Shown piece after piece: positions 47,058 to 55,107 of a stretch of DNA of 64,000 nucleotides. A program made the position numbers and the translations under genes. A model generated the notes under the pieces. It saw only the letters and a list, made by a program, of their open reading frames with translations. It searched no databases and had not been told where the DNA came from. Every line of letters starts with the position of its first letter. Within the stretch, counting starts at the first letter, position 1. Origin of the DNA: Sunxiuqinia sp965230765 (GTDB lineage: Bacteria > Bacteroidota > Bacteroidia > Bacteroidales > Prolixibacteraceae); the NCBI GenBank assembly GCA_965230765.1, contig CBDDLR010000001.1, positions 1 to 64,000 on the forward strand, read 5' to 3'.

Positions 47058-49514
47058 ATGAACATTTCCTATAAGTGGTTGAAAGACTACATTGATACCG
47101 ACCTGACCCCGAAAGAACTGGAAGACATCTTAACACAAACCGGACTTGAGGTTGGTGGAATTGAAGAAGTTGAAAGTGTAAAAGGAGGCCTACGTGGATT
47201 GGTTATTGGCGAGGTTGTTACCTGCGAAAAGCATCCAAATTCGGATCACTTGAGCAAGACAACCGTTGATGTAGGTGAACCTGAGGTTTTACCGATCGTT
47301 TGTGGTGCGCCAAATGTTGCTGCCGGACAAAAAGTGGTAGTGGCAACTGTTGGCACAACACTATACAATGGTGATGATGAGTTTGTAATCAAAAAAGCAA
47401 AAATTCGAGGCGAAGCTTCGCAGGGAATGATATGTGCCGAAGATGAAATTGGGTTGGGAACCAGCCACGAAGGGATCATGGTTTTGCCTGCTGAAGCAAA
47501 AGTAGGAACAGCTGCCAGCGAATACTTCAATATCGAGTCTGACTTTTGCATAGAAATTGATTTGACACCAAACCGTATTGACGGTGCATCGCATATTGGA
47601 GTAGCCCGCGACTTAGCTGCTTTCCTGAAGAAAGACCAGGAAATATCTTATACAAAACCTTCGGTTGATGATTTTAAAGTTGACAATCACGAGCTTGAAA
47701 TTCCTGTGGAGGTAGAAAACCTTGAGGCATGCCCAAGGTATTCCGGAGTAACCATTACAGGCGTTGAAGTAAAAGAATCACCGGAATGGCTGCAAAACAG
47801 AATGAAAGCGATTGGTTTGAGCCCAATCAACAACATTGTGGATATCACAAACTACGTTTTGTTCGAGACTGGTCAGCCATTGCATGCTTTTGATGCTGAC
47901 GAAATTGCTGGGGGAAAAGTAATTGTTAAAACATTGCCAAACGGTACAAATTTCACCACGCTGGATGAGCTTGACCGCGAGTTGCACGAAAACGACCTGA
48001 TGATTTGCGATGCGAATGAAAAAGGGATGTGCATTGGTGGTGTATTTGGTGGTATTAAGTCAGGGGTTAAAGAATCTACAAAAAATATTTTCCTTGAATC
48101 GGCTTGTTTTGATCCGGTTTACATTCGGAAGACTGCTCGCCGTCATGGTTTAAATACCGATGCTTCTTTTCGTTTTGAACGGGGAACAGATCCCAACGGA
48201 ACGATTTATGCCTTGAAACGGGCTGCACTTCTTTTTAAAGAAATAGCAGGAGGTAAGATTTCTTCTGAAGTAATTGACATCTATCCTGAGCCAATCGAAG
48301 ATTTCAAAGTAGATGTGAGCTTTTCGAACATCAAACGACTAATTGGCAAGGAAATTCCTGTTGAAACGATAAAGTTGATATTGGAAGGGTTGGAAATAAA
48401 AGTGGATAGCGAAACTGAAAACGGACTTTCATTGTCGGTTCCACCATACCGTGTTGATGTAAAACGTGAGTCAGATGTGATTGAAGAAATCCTTCGTATT
48501 TACGGGTACAACAATGTTGAAATTCCAACCAGCGTTAATGCTTCACTTCAATATTCGATAAAACCCGATCCGGTTAAAATCCGCAACCTGATGGCAGAAA
48601 GCCTGACGGCACAGGGGTTTAATGAAATCTGGTCAAATTCGCTCACCAAAGCCGGCTATTACGAAGAAGGGGAAACATACAAAAAAGAAAATACCGTTGA
48701 GTTGTTCAACCCATTAAGTATTGATTTGGGTGTAATGCGCCAAACTTTGCTTTTTGGTGGTTTGGAAACCATTGCCTACAACGCAAACCGCAGAAATGCT
48801 GATCTTCGTTTGTACGAATTTGGGAACTGCTATTTCCACAACGGTTCGGATCTTAAAGAAGCTGCATTAAAGAATTATCGGGAAGAAGAGCACCTGGCAT
48901 TGTTCGTTTCAGGCAATAAAGAAAAAGAAAGCTGGACGCAAACCCAGGCTGAAAGCACGTTCTTCCAGTTAAAAAGCTTTACCGCTAACCTGATTCAACG
49001 TTTTGGCTTGGCATTAAATAAACTGAAAGCGGAAAGTTTTTCCAACGAATTGATTTCTGAAGGATTGGTTCTCAATCATCCAAATGGAAAGAAAATAGCT
49101 GAGATTGGTATCGTTCATCCAAAACTTCAAAAACAATTTGATATTGAAAATCCGGTATATTTTGCTGATCTGATGATGGACAACCTGTTCCTTGAACAGA
49201 AAAACAACCTGACTCGATTTGCTGAGTTGCCGAAATATCCGGAAGTACGCCGCGACCTGGCATTACTGATCGATAAGCAAGTAACTTTTGGGCAAATCAG
49301 ACAAATTGCAGAAAAAGTTGAACGTAAACTGCTTCGATCTGTTGAACTCTTCGATGTTTATGAAGGTAAAGGTGTACCAGCAGGGAAAAAATCGTATGCA
49401 ATTAGCTTTACGCTACGCGATGATGAAAAGACTTTGAAGGATAAGCAAATTGACAAAATCATGCAGCGACTGATTCTTACTTATGAAAAAGAATTGGGTG
49501 CACAGCTGAGATAA
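47058..49514 (+). CDS. pheT: Phenylalanyl-tRNA synthetase beta subunit
   Basis: 818 residues, the usual length. The N-terminal tRNA-binding (EMAP-like) domain has VIGEVVTCEKHPNSDHLSKT. The B3/B4 editing domain contains ECPRYSG-like ACPRYSGVTITGV and INNIVDITNYVLFETGQPLHAFD. B5 follows (DLGVMRQTL region), and the C-terminal ferredoxin-fold anticodon domain is PEVRRDLALLIDKQV. It forms an alpha2-beta2 enzyme with PheS, which is not next to it here. Confidence 0.97.
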   Translation: MNISYKWLKDYIDTDLTPKELEDILTQTGLEVGGIEEVESVKGGLRGLVIGEVVTCEKHPNSDHLSKTTVDVGEPEVLPIVCGAPNVAAGQKVVVATVGTTLYNGDDEFVIKKAKIRGEASQGMICAEDEIGLGTSHEGIMVLPAEAKVGTAASEYFNIESDFCIEIDLTPNRIDGASHIGVARDLAAFLKKDQEISYTKPSVDDFKVDNHELEIPVEVENLEACPRYSGVTITGVEVKESPEWLQNRMKAIGLSPINNIVDITNYVLFETGQPLHAFDADEIAGGKVIVKTLPNGTNFTTLDELDRELHENDLMICDANEKGMCIGGVFGGIKSGVKESTKNIFLESACFDPVYIRKTARRHGLNTDASFRFERGTDPNGTIYALKRAALLFKEIAGGKISSEVIDIYPEPIEDFKVDVSFSNIKRLIGKEIPVETIKLILEGLEIKVDSETENGLSLSVPPYRVDVKRESDVIEEILRIYGYNNVEIPTSVNASLQYSIKPDPVKIRNLMAESLTAQGFNEIWSNSLTKAGYYEEGETYKKENTVELFNPLSIDLGVMRQTLLFGGLETIAYNANRRNADLRLYEFGNCYFHNGSDLKEAALKNYREEEHLALFVSGNKEKESWTQTQAESTFFQLKSFTANLIQRFGLALNKLKAESFSNELISEGLVLNHPNGKKIAEIGIVHPKLQKQFDIENPVYFADLMMDNLFLEQKNNLTRFAELPKYPEVRRDLALLIDKQVTFGQIRQIAEKVERKLLRSVELFDVYEGKGVPAGKKSYAISFTLRDDEKTLKDKQIDKIMQRLILTYEKELGAQLR

Positions 49515-49525
49515 AAAACTAAATC

Positions 49526-49556
49526 AAGCGGTTGGCATATTAGTCAGCCGCTTTTT
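49526..49556 (+). terminator. Terminator after pheT
   Basis: AAGCGGTTG pairs with CAGCCGCTT around a 10-base loop and runs into five T residues. It lies 12 bases past the pheT stop. Confidence 0.85.
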
Positions 49557-49572
49557 GTATAAAGGCATAACT

Positions 49573-50475
49573 ATGAGCAATAACCAAAAAGGAATTTTTT
49601 ATGCGTTAATCACAGCATTTCTTTGGGGATTTTTAGCTATCGCCTTAAAAGTTGCTACCAGTGAAGTAGAACCAAAAACCATTGTTTGGTTTCGGTTCGT
49701 AGTAGCATTTACAGTACTCCTCACCTATCAACTTTTCCACAAGCCCTCATCGGTGAAAATTTTATACCGACCTCCACTCTTTCTCATCTTTGCAGCGTTA
49801 GCACTTTCGTGGAACTACATGGGTTTTATGCTGGGCATTCACTACACCAGCCCGAGCAATGCACAGTTGGTCATTCAAACAGGGCCAATCACACTGGCAA
49901 TTGCAGGTATTATCTTTTTCAAAGAAAAGGTGAGGAAAAAACAACTTATTGGCTTTGCACTGGCCATAGTAGGTTTCATTTTCTTTTACAGCCAACAGAT
50001 TAAAGTAATGATTGGGCAAGAAAGTGAATATAATATGGGTGTTTTGTTTACCATCAGCGGAGCCCTTGCATGGACAACCTATGCTGTTTTTCAAAAAAAG
50101 CTGGTTGAAAAATACTCCGTAGGAACTTTAAACCTGTTTTTATTTGGATTACCTGCACTGATTTACCTGCCGTTTACAAACCTAATGCCTCTTCTTGAAC
50201 TAAGCTGGGCATGGTGGTTACTCCTAATTTTCCTTGGATTAAATACGCTGGTTGCATACGGAAGTCTTGCCCAAGCGCTAAAATATACTGAAGCAAATAA
50301 GGTCAGCATCATCATAATCATGAACCCAATGATTACTTTCTTGGTGATGGGAATACTCTCAAATATGGAAGTCTCATGGATTGATCCCGAACGGTTTTCT
50401 GTCTACTCATTGATTGGTGCTGTCATTGTTCTTTGTGGGGCAATACTCGTGGTACATAAAAAATCTAAAAAATAG
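49573..50475 (+). CDS. EamA/DMT-family permease
   Basis: About 300 residues with ten membrane helices in two EamA repeats. The first starts GIFYALITAFLWGFLAIALKV and the second starts TISGALAWTTYAVFQKKL. The start at 49573 (MSNNQKG) is preferred to an in-frame GTG/TTG-type start 18 bases earlier that lies in the terminator tail. Such permeases export or import metabolites; the substrate is unknown. It precedes the ECF sigma gene by 38 bases in the same direction, so the two may be co-transcribed. Confidence 0.9.
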   Translation: MSNNQKGIFYALITAFLWGFLAIALKVATSEVEPKTIVWFRFVVAFTVLLTYQLFHKPSSVKILYRPPLFLIFAALALSWNYMGFMLGIHYTSPSNAQLVIQTGPITLAIAGIIFFKEKVRKKQLIGFALAIVGFIFFYSQQIKVMIGQESEYNMGVLFTISGALAWTTYAVFQKKLVEKYSVGTLNLFLFGLPALIYLPFTNLMPLLELSWAWWLLLIFLGLNTLVAYGSLAQALKYTEANKVSIIIIMNPMITFLVMGILSNMEVSWIDPERFSVYSLIGAVIVLCGAILVVHKKSKK

Positions 50476-50513
50476 GATTGCTATTCTATTGAAAAGCAAC
50501 TATTTTTAAGGAC

Positions 50514-51119
50514 ATGGACAATCAGTTTATTAATGTCTGCAATCCTGACCACTGGGTCAAAAACTATTCGGATGAGCTTTTCCGCTTTGCTTATTTTCGT
50601 ACCAACAACAACGAACTTTCGCAAGACCTTGTGCAGGAAACATTTCTGTCTGCCCTCAAAAACTTAAAAAACTTCAGGCAGGAGAGTAATGAGAAAACCT
50701 GGCTCTACCAAATTCTTAAGAACAAAATAATTGACCATCATCGAAGAAACAAGAAATCTGAAGCTAGCACAAATGAAACAGGAGAAACGATAAACAGCGA
50801 ATCTTTCTTGAGCCGATTCTTCAGAAACGATGGCTTATTTATTGGACACTGGAAATCAGAAAATGCCCCAAAAGAGTGGAGTGCATCAGCCGATGCTGAC
50901 CTTTTGAATGAAGAATTCATGAACCTGCTGCTCGAATGCTTGTCCTATCTTCCTGAAAAACAAGCGGAAGTGTTTCGTCTGAAAAATATGGAAGAATGTA
51001 CCACCATTGAAATTTGTAAGGAACTACAGGTTTCTTCGTCTAACCTATGGGTACTTATCCATCGGGCAAAGCTTCAACTACGAGAATGCCTTGAAAAGAA
51101 AGGAATAGCAAATGAGTAA
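50514..51119 (+). CDS. ECF RNA polymerase sigma factor, next to hvf genes
   Basis: 201 residues. Region 2 is seen in ELFRFAYFRTNNNELSQDLVQETFLSALKN and following WLYQILKNKIIDHHRR. Region 4 is in LSYLPEKQAEVFRLKNMEECTTIEICKEL followed by SNLWVLIHRAKLQLREC. The middle linker is long (about residues 85-130). The gene overlaps the next one (zinc-finger anti-sigma candidate) by eight bases. Position upstream of hvfABC, plus an ECF-like promoter before hvfA, suggests that it drives these genes. Confidence 0.9.
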   Translation: MDNQFINVCNPDHWVKNYSDELFRFAYFRTNNNELSQDLVQETFLSALKNLKNFRQESNEKTWLYQILKNKIIDHHRRNKKSEASTNETGETINSESFLSRFFRNDGLFIGHWKSENAPKEWSASADADLLNEEFMNLLLECLSYLPEKQAEVFRLKNMEECTTIEICKELQVSSSNLWVLIHRAKLQLRECLEKKGIANE

Positions 51120-51411
51120 GTTAATGGGCAAAATAATGAATTTTCTGATGTTGAGCTGTGAAGATGCCAGTTTGCTCATTTCTATAAAAAAGTACCGCAA
51201 GCTAAAATTAAGGGAACGCCTGCAACTACGTATGCACCTATTGGCTTGTGTGTATTGCCGACGTTTTGATGAGCATAATTCATTGATTGACCATGGAGTT
51301 AGCGAATTGCTAAATGATGGGCACAGTCATTCCAAACGCCTTCCAGAAGAAAAAAAAGAAGCAATACAACGCGCTGTCGATCAATCCATTGACAAAGACA
51401 TGCTTCATTAA
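51112..51411 (+). CDS. Small zinc-finger protein, probable anti-sigma factor
   Basis: 99 residues. It has an early CEDAS segment and then MHLLACVYCRRF. The spacing C...H-x3-C-x2-C matches the ZAS/zf-HC2 module that binds zinc in anti-sigma factors. No membrane helix is evident, so this would be a soluble type that may sense metal or redox state in the cytoplasm. It overlaps the sigma gene and is followed by hvfA after 91 bases. The pairing with the sigma factor is inferred from the overlap and the motif. Confidence 0.75.
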   Translation: MSKLMGKIMNFLMLSCEDASLLISIKKYRKLKLRERLQLRMHLLACVYCRRFDEHNSLIDHGVSELLNDGHSHSKRLPEEKKEAIQRAVDQSIDKDMLH

Positions 51412-51433
51412 AAGATATTTTTATCCGTTTTTA

Positions 51434-51462
51434 TGTAAGGATTCGTTCAGACCATCGTCTAA
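51434..51462 (+). promoter_or_regulatory. ECF-type promoter upstream of hvfA
   Basis: TGTAAGG (51434-51440), 15 bases, CGTCTAA (51456-51462). This resembles the TGTAAC/CGTC pattern that I recall from promoters of Bacteroidota ECF sigma factors, and no housekeeping TAnnTTTG element is seen here. It lies 41 bases before the hvfA ATG. Confidence 0.55.
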
Positions 51463-51502
51463 TTATTTGAATTCAATCTAAATTAATTTAAATATTGACG
51501 TG

Positions 51503-51934
51503 ATGGAAAAGAAAGAAAAAAGAAACATAAGCAAAAATTTGCTTAAAGGAACTTTCGTTGCAGGTGCTTTATTAAGCGTATCATCTTTGACTGCCGCAAC
51601 TACTTCAAGTTTATACGACTATGATGCACTGGGTTCAGGTTCTGAAATAAGAAGCGAAATTTTAGGCAACACTTTACAAGCAACTACACCTGAAAATAAC
51701 TTCGAATTGAAGTGTGGCGAAGGAAAATGCGGTGAGGGAAAGTGTGGCGAGGAAAAGAAAGAAGCAAAAAAGACAGAAGCTAAGTCTGAGACAAAATCGA
51801 AAGATGCCAAATGTGGTGAAGGGAAATGCGGCGAAGCAAAGTGTGGTGAAAAGAAAGACACAAAGAAATCTGAAGCTAAAACTGAAGGAAAATCAAAAGA
51901 AGCTAAATGTGGTGAAGGAAAATGTGGTAATTAA
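51503..51934 (+). CDS. hvfA: HvfA-type RiPP precursor, cysteine-rich metal-binding peptide
   Basis: 143 residues from ATG 51503. A basic N-terminus and a hydrophobic stretch (GTFVAGALLSVSSLTAA, about 16-32) form a signal peptide. A leader segment follows with LYDYDALGSGSEIRSEIL. The core has eight cysteines (71, 76, 81; 104, 109, 114; 136, 141), all in (E/D)-x-K-C-G units five residues apart. They form three clusters separated by Lys/Glu/Ser-rich linkers. Four units read exactly EGKCG, the motif of Haemophilus HvfA, whose Cys are converted to oxazolone/thioamide groups and bind copper. hvfB and hvfC follow at once. The product is probably exported and chelates metal in the periplasm. Confidence 0.9.
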   Translation: MEKKEKRNISKNLLKGTFVAGALLSVSSLTAATTSSLYDYDALGSGSEIRSEILGNTLQATTPENNFELKCGEGKCGEGKCGEEKKEAKKTEAKSETKSKDAKCGEGKCGEAKCGEKKDTKKSEAKTEGKSKEAKCGEGKCGN

Positions 51935-51994
51935 TCCTAAAGCCCATAATGGGCGGGGAATCTCCCCTGCCCTATTTTTTTTTAAGAAACTACA

Positions 51995-52831
51995 ATGAAT
52001 GGAAATGTCGGCATAGGATTTCGAAAAGATTTTGGAGAGGAGTTTTTAAATGAAAAACTCATAAAACCAAACTTTGTAGAGCTTGCTCCCGAAAACTGGA
52101 TGGGTATTGGTGGCTACTGGAAGAAAATATTGAACCAGGTAGCAGAAAAATATCCAATCACCTGTCATGGGCTATCTCTTTCCATTGGAAGCCCTGAGGA
52201 AATTGACAGGCAATTTCTGAAAGATGTGAAGCAATTTCTATCCGACTATGATGTTAAGATCTATTCAGAGCACTTAAGTTATTCGAAATGCGACAACGCA
52301 CATTTGTATGACCTCCTCCCCATTCCGTTTACAGCAGATGCAGTAAAACACATTGCCCAACGAATCAGACAGGTACAGGACTTTTTAGAACGAAAAATAG
52401 CCATTGAAAACGTTTCATACTATACACCTGTCGCTGCTGAAATGAGCGAAGATGAATTTGTAAATGCAATTGTAGCAGAAGCCGATTGTGAGTTGCTTTT
52501 GGATGTAAATAATGTGTATGTAAATGCACATAACCACGGCTACAATGCCAAAGAATTCTTGAGCAAAATGCCACTTGATAAAGTTGCATACATCCACATG
52601 GCCGGTCACTACCAGATCAGCGATGATCTAATTATCGATACGCATGGCGAAGATATTATTGATCCGGTTTACGATTTATTTGAGTGGATTATTCAGAAAA
52701 TGAAACCCGTTCCGGTTTTGCTTGAACGTGATTTCAACATTCCTGAAATGGAAGACCTTCAGCAAGAAATGAACCGCCTGCAAAAAATTTGTGACACAAA
52801 ATGGGAAAAAACTCATGCTGCTAAAAGCTGA
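51995..52831 (+). CDS. hvfB: HvfB-type MNIO RiPP maturase (DUF692)
   Basis: 278 residues, a TIM-barrel multinuclear non-heme iron oxidase (MNIO, formerly DUF692). Expected metal ligands and neighbours are visible: HGLSLSIGS (H58), SEHLSY (E92), IENVSYY (E138), LLLDVNNVYVNAHNHG (D170, H179, H181), IHMAGH (H201, H205), DTHGED (D215, H217) and LLERDFN (E244). It would oxidise the Cys of HvfA in the cytoplasm before export. It starts 60 bases after hvfA and overlaps hvfC by 17 bases, so the two are translationally coupled. Confidence 0.93.
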   Translation: MNGNVGIGFRKDFGEEFLNEKLIKPNFVELAPENWMGIGGYWKKILNQVAEKYPITCHGLSLSIGSPEEIDRQFLKDVKQFLSDYDVKIYSEHLSYSKCDNAHLYDLLPIPFTADAVKHIAQRIRQVQDFLERKIAIENVSYYTPVAAEMSEDEFVNAIVAEADCELLLDVNNVYVNAHNHGYNAKEFLSKMPLDKVAYIHMAGHYQISDDLIIDTHGEDIIDPVYDLFEWIIQKMKPVPVLLERDFNIPEMEDLQQEMNRLQKICDTKWEKTHAAKS

Positions 52832-53570
52832 AACATATCAACACCAAAGTAAGCTAGCCCGATATTGCCGAGATGGCAATCTGGTTGAAATTTCTGGCAC
52901 AACTCCTGGTAGGCTACCTCATTACCGGAGGTTGGTTTACAATGTGGTGAAAGATTCGCTCGAGTCTGCATTCCCCATTGTGTTCAGTTATATTACCAAA
53001 GATGAATGGGAAGAAATGGTCTATCAGTTTTTTAGTGAACACGCTTGCAAAACACCGCAAGTATGGAAACTTCCATTGGAGTTTTATGAATTTGCCATAG
53101 CTAAAAAGTATGATGAAACATACAACATACCATTTTTAAACGATCTGCTATACTTTGAATGGATGGAGATTGAAGTATACATGATGCCTGATATTGATTA
53201 CCCTCATTACAAAAACGAAGGAGACTGGTTCCACGATCAAATTATTGTAAATCCTGAACATCGGCTTGTCAAATTCAATTACCCGGTTCATTTGAATCAC
53301 CCTTCGAAAATTAAAAAGGAAATGAAAGGTGATTACTTTTTGTTGCTGTTTAGGGAAAAAGATAGTGGGAAAGTGCAGTTTATCAATCTTTCGATCTTGT
53401 TTACCTTCATCATTGAAAAAATAACAGATGGAAAAGATAAGCTGGAATCCATAATGGGAGACATCATTTATTTCTTTGGAATTAACGATGAAAGATTACT
53501 TCGCATAAAAATTACTGAATTCCTGACGAGTTTAAAAGAAAAAGGATTTATTGTTGGATTCAAAAGTTAA
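52815..53570 (+). CDS. hvfC: HvfC-type RiPP recognition/maturation partner (DUF2063)
   Basis: About 252 residues from ATG 52815; an upstream GTG at 52791 is also possible. The N-terminal domain shows the family features YCRDGN and PGRLPHYRRLVYNVVKDSLESAFPIV. In DUF2063 partners this domain binds the precursor and presents it to the MNIO enzyme. The C-terminal half (FINLSILFTFIIEKI region) is a second domain that is more variable. It overlaps hvfB. Confidence 0.9.
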   Translation: MLLKAETYQHQSKLARYCRDGNLVEISGTTPGRLPHYRRLVYNVVKDSLESAFPIVFSYITKDEWEEMVYQFFSEHACKTPQVWKLPLEFYEFAIAKKYDETYNIPFLNDLLYFEWMEIEVYMMPDIDYPHYKNEGDWFHDQIIVNPEHRLVKFNYPVHLNHPSKIKKEMKGDYFLLLFREKDSGKVQFINLSILFTFIIEKITDGKDKLESIMGDIIYFFGINDERLLRIKITEFLTSLKEKGFIVGFKS

Positions 53571-53667
53571 TAGTCAAGGAACTAAATTTTAATTTATTGT
53601 GCAGAAAAAAATGCAAATACGCCTGACAAAATTTTATAACTGGTTAACTTTGGGAGAAAAAGAAGCA

Positions 53668-54669
53668 ATGAACAAGCTGATTTTCCTCCCATTTTTTATT
53701 TTTATCTTTTCGTGCCAATCAACAATTGAGAATAAAATTGTCACTGTAAACGGTGAAATTGATGCTTCAGAGATGGGCATTACGCTAGAACATGAGCATG
53801 TTTTGGTAAATTTTATTGGCGCCGATAGCGTTCATTTGAAACCACACAGTCCAGAAGAAGCCTTTCAAAAAATCCTTCCCCATCTTCTGGAAATTAAAAA
53901 GCATGGGGTAAAAACATTTGTTGAATGCACACCCAATTATCTTGGTAGGGACGTCAGCTTATTGAAAAAACTTTCCGATGAAACCGGGATAAATATCCTT
54001 ACCAATACCGGATTTTATGGGGCGTTTAATAATAAATTCATTCCTGAACATGTATTAAAAATGCCGGCCGAAGATATTGCCCGTTTTTGGATAGCTGAAT
54101 GGGAACAAGGAATTGAAGGTACGGGCATAAAACCGGGATTTATTAAAATTGCAGTGAACCGGAAACCACTCTCTGAGTTTCATGCAACATTAGCCCGTGC
54201 TGCTGCACTAACCCACAAAGAAACCGGGTTGACAATCATGTCGCACACCGGACCAGCAACCGGGGCTTTCCAACAATTAGAAATTTTAAAAGAAGAAGGT
54301 GTTTCGCCCGAAGCATTTATCTGGACGCATGCCAGCAATGAAAAAGACTGGGCAAAATTAGTGAAGGCTGCAAAAATGGGCTGCTGGATATCACTTGACA
54401 AATATGGCTGGGATAAAAAAGAACTGGAAGGTGAAAGTTTGGTTTTTCTGAAAAACGAAAATGTTTTGGATAAAATTTTGATATCGCACGATGCAGGGTG
54501 GTACGATCCGAACAAGCCTGAAAAAAAATACAAACCATACACCAACATTTTTCAAACATTAATTCCCAACCTGAAAGCAAAAGGTTTTTCTGAAGAGGAT
54601 ATCGAACAGCTATTGGTAAAAAATCCGGCAAAAGCTTTTACCGTAAAAAAAAGATTACTTAATCCTTAA
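53668..54669 (+). CDS. Phosphotriesterase-like lipoprotein hydrolase
   Basis: About 333 residues from ATG 53668 (MNKLIFLPFFIFIFSCQ), which gives a lipoprotein signal ending at FSC; a longer frame to 53599 would bury that signal. The amidohydrolase metal site is seen in order: EHEHVLV with two His, GFIKIAV with the carbamylated Lys, SHTGPATGA, WTHASNEKDW, and SHDAGWYDP with the Asp. Natural substrates of this family include lactones and phosphoesters. It follows hvfC by about 97 bases on the same strand; a functional link is open. Confidence 0.88.
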   Translation: MNKLIFLPFFIFIFSCQSTIENKIVTVNGEIDASEMGITLEHEHVLVNFIGADSVHLKPHSPEEAFQKILPHLLEIKKHGVKTFVECTPNYLGRDVSLLKKLSDETGINILTNTGFYGAFNNKFIPEHVLKMPAEDIARFWIAEWEQGIEGTGIKPGFIKIAVNRKPLSEFHATLARAAALTHKETGLTIMSHTGPATGAFQQLEILKEEGVSPEAFIWTHASNEKDWAKLVKAAKMGCWISLDKYGWDKKELEGESLVFLKNENVLDKILISHDAGWYDPNKPEKKYKPYTNIFQTLIPNLKAKGFSEEDIEQLLVKNPAKAFTVKKRLLNP

Positions 54670-54679
54670 CCATATAAAT

Positions 54680-54955
54680 ATGAAAAACTACACAAAGCTT
54701 ATCCCCTTGTTGTTACTTGTTCTGCTCTTATCTGCATGTGCAACCCAGTCTGTTGGAAATATTGGCGATCCTCCAGGATTTTTGAAAGGGTTATTTCATG
54801 GGTTTATCATTTTATTCAGCTTTATTGGAAGCCTGTTTACCGATTATGAAATCTATGCTTTCCCCAATTCAGGAGGCTGGTATGACTTTGGATTTTTATT
54901 GGGTGTCATGTGTTTCTTTGGCGGCGGTGGAGCTAGCGCTAAAAAGAAATGTTAG
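54680..54955 (+). CDS. Small conserved lipoprotein
   Basis: 91 residues. The signal ends at LLSACAT (lipobox). Two hydrophobic segments follow: HGFIILFSFIGSLF and GFLLGVMCFFGGGG, linked by TDYEIYAFPNSGGWYDF. I know similar small proteins from many Bacteroidota and gammaproteobacteria, always without assigned function. The gene starts 10 bases after the phosphotriesterase gene and is probably co-transcribed. It ends in a basic KKKC tail. Confidence 0.8.
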   Translation: MKNYTKLIPLLLLVLLLSACATQSVGNIGDPPGFLKGLFHGFIILFSFIGSLFTDYEIYAFPNSGGWYDFGFLLGVMCFFGGGGASAKKKC

Positions 54956-55107
54956 GTATATATTCCTTGGTAATTTGTAATTGGCCATACATATTCGAAT
55001 AATTAATCTAATTTTGGTATTTTTGATCTGGTAAGTGTGATTTATTTATTTGATATCAAAATCGATTCTTCTGTACTAAAACCCACAATAAATAAACATA
55101 AAATTCA

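Noticed and set aside
49573..50475. Permease as a dedicated part of the hvf system
   Set aside because: Only distance and strand support it; DMT permeases are common and not known from HvfABC clusters.
51619..51861. Antisense frame opposite hvfA with PHFPSP-type repeats
   Set aside because: It is the mirror of the KCG repeats of hvfA, which has the signal peptide and operon context.
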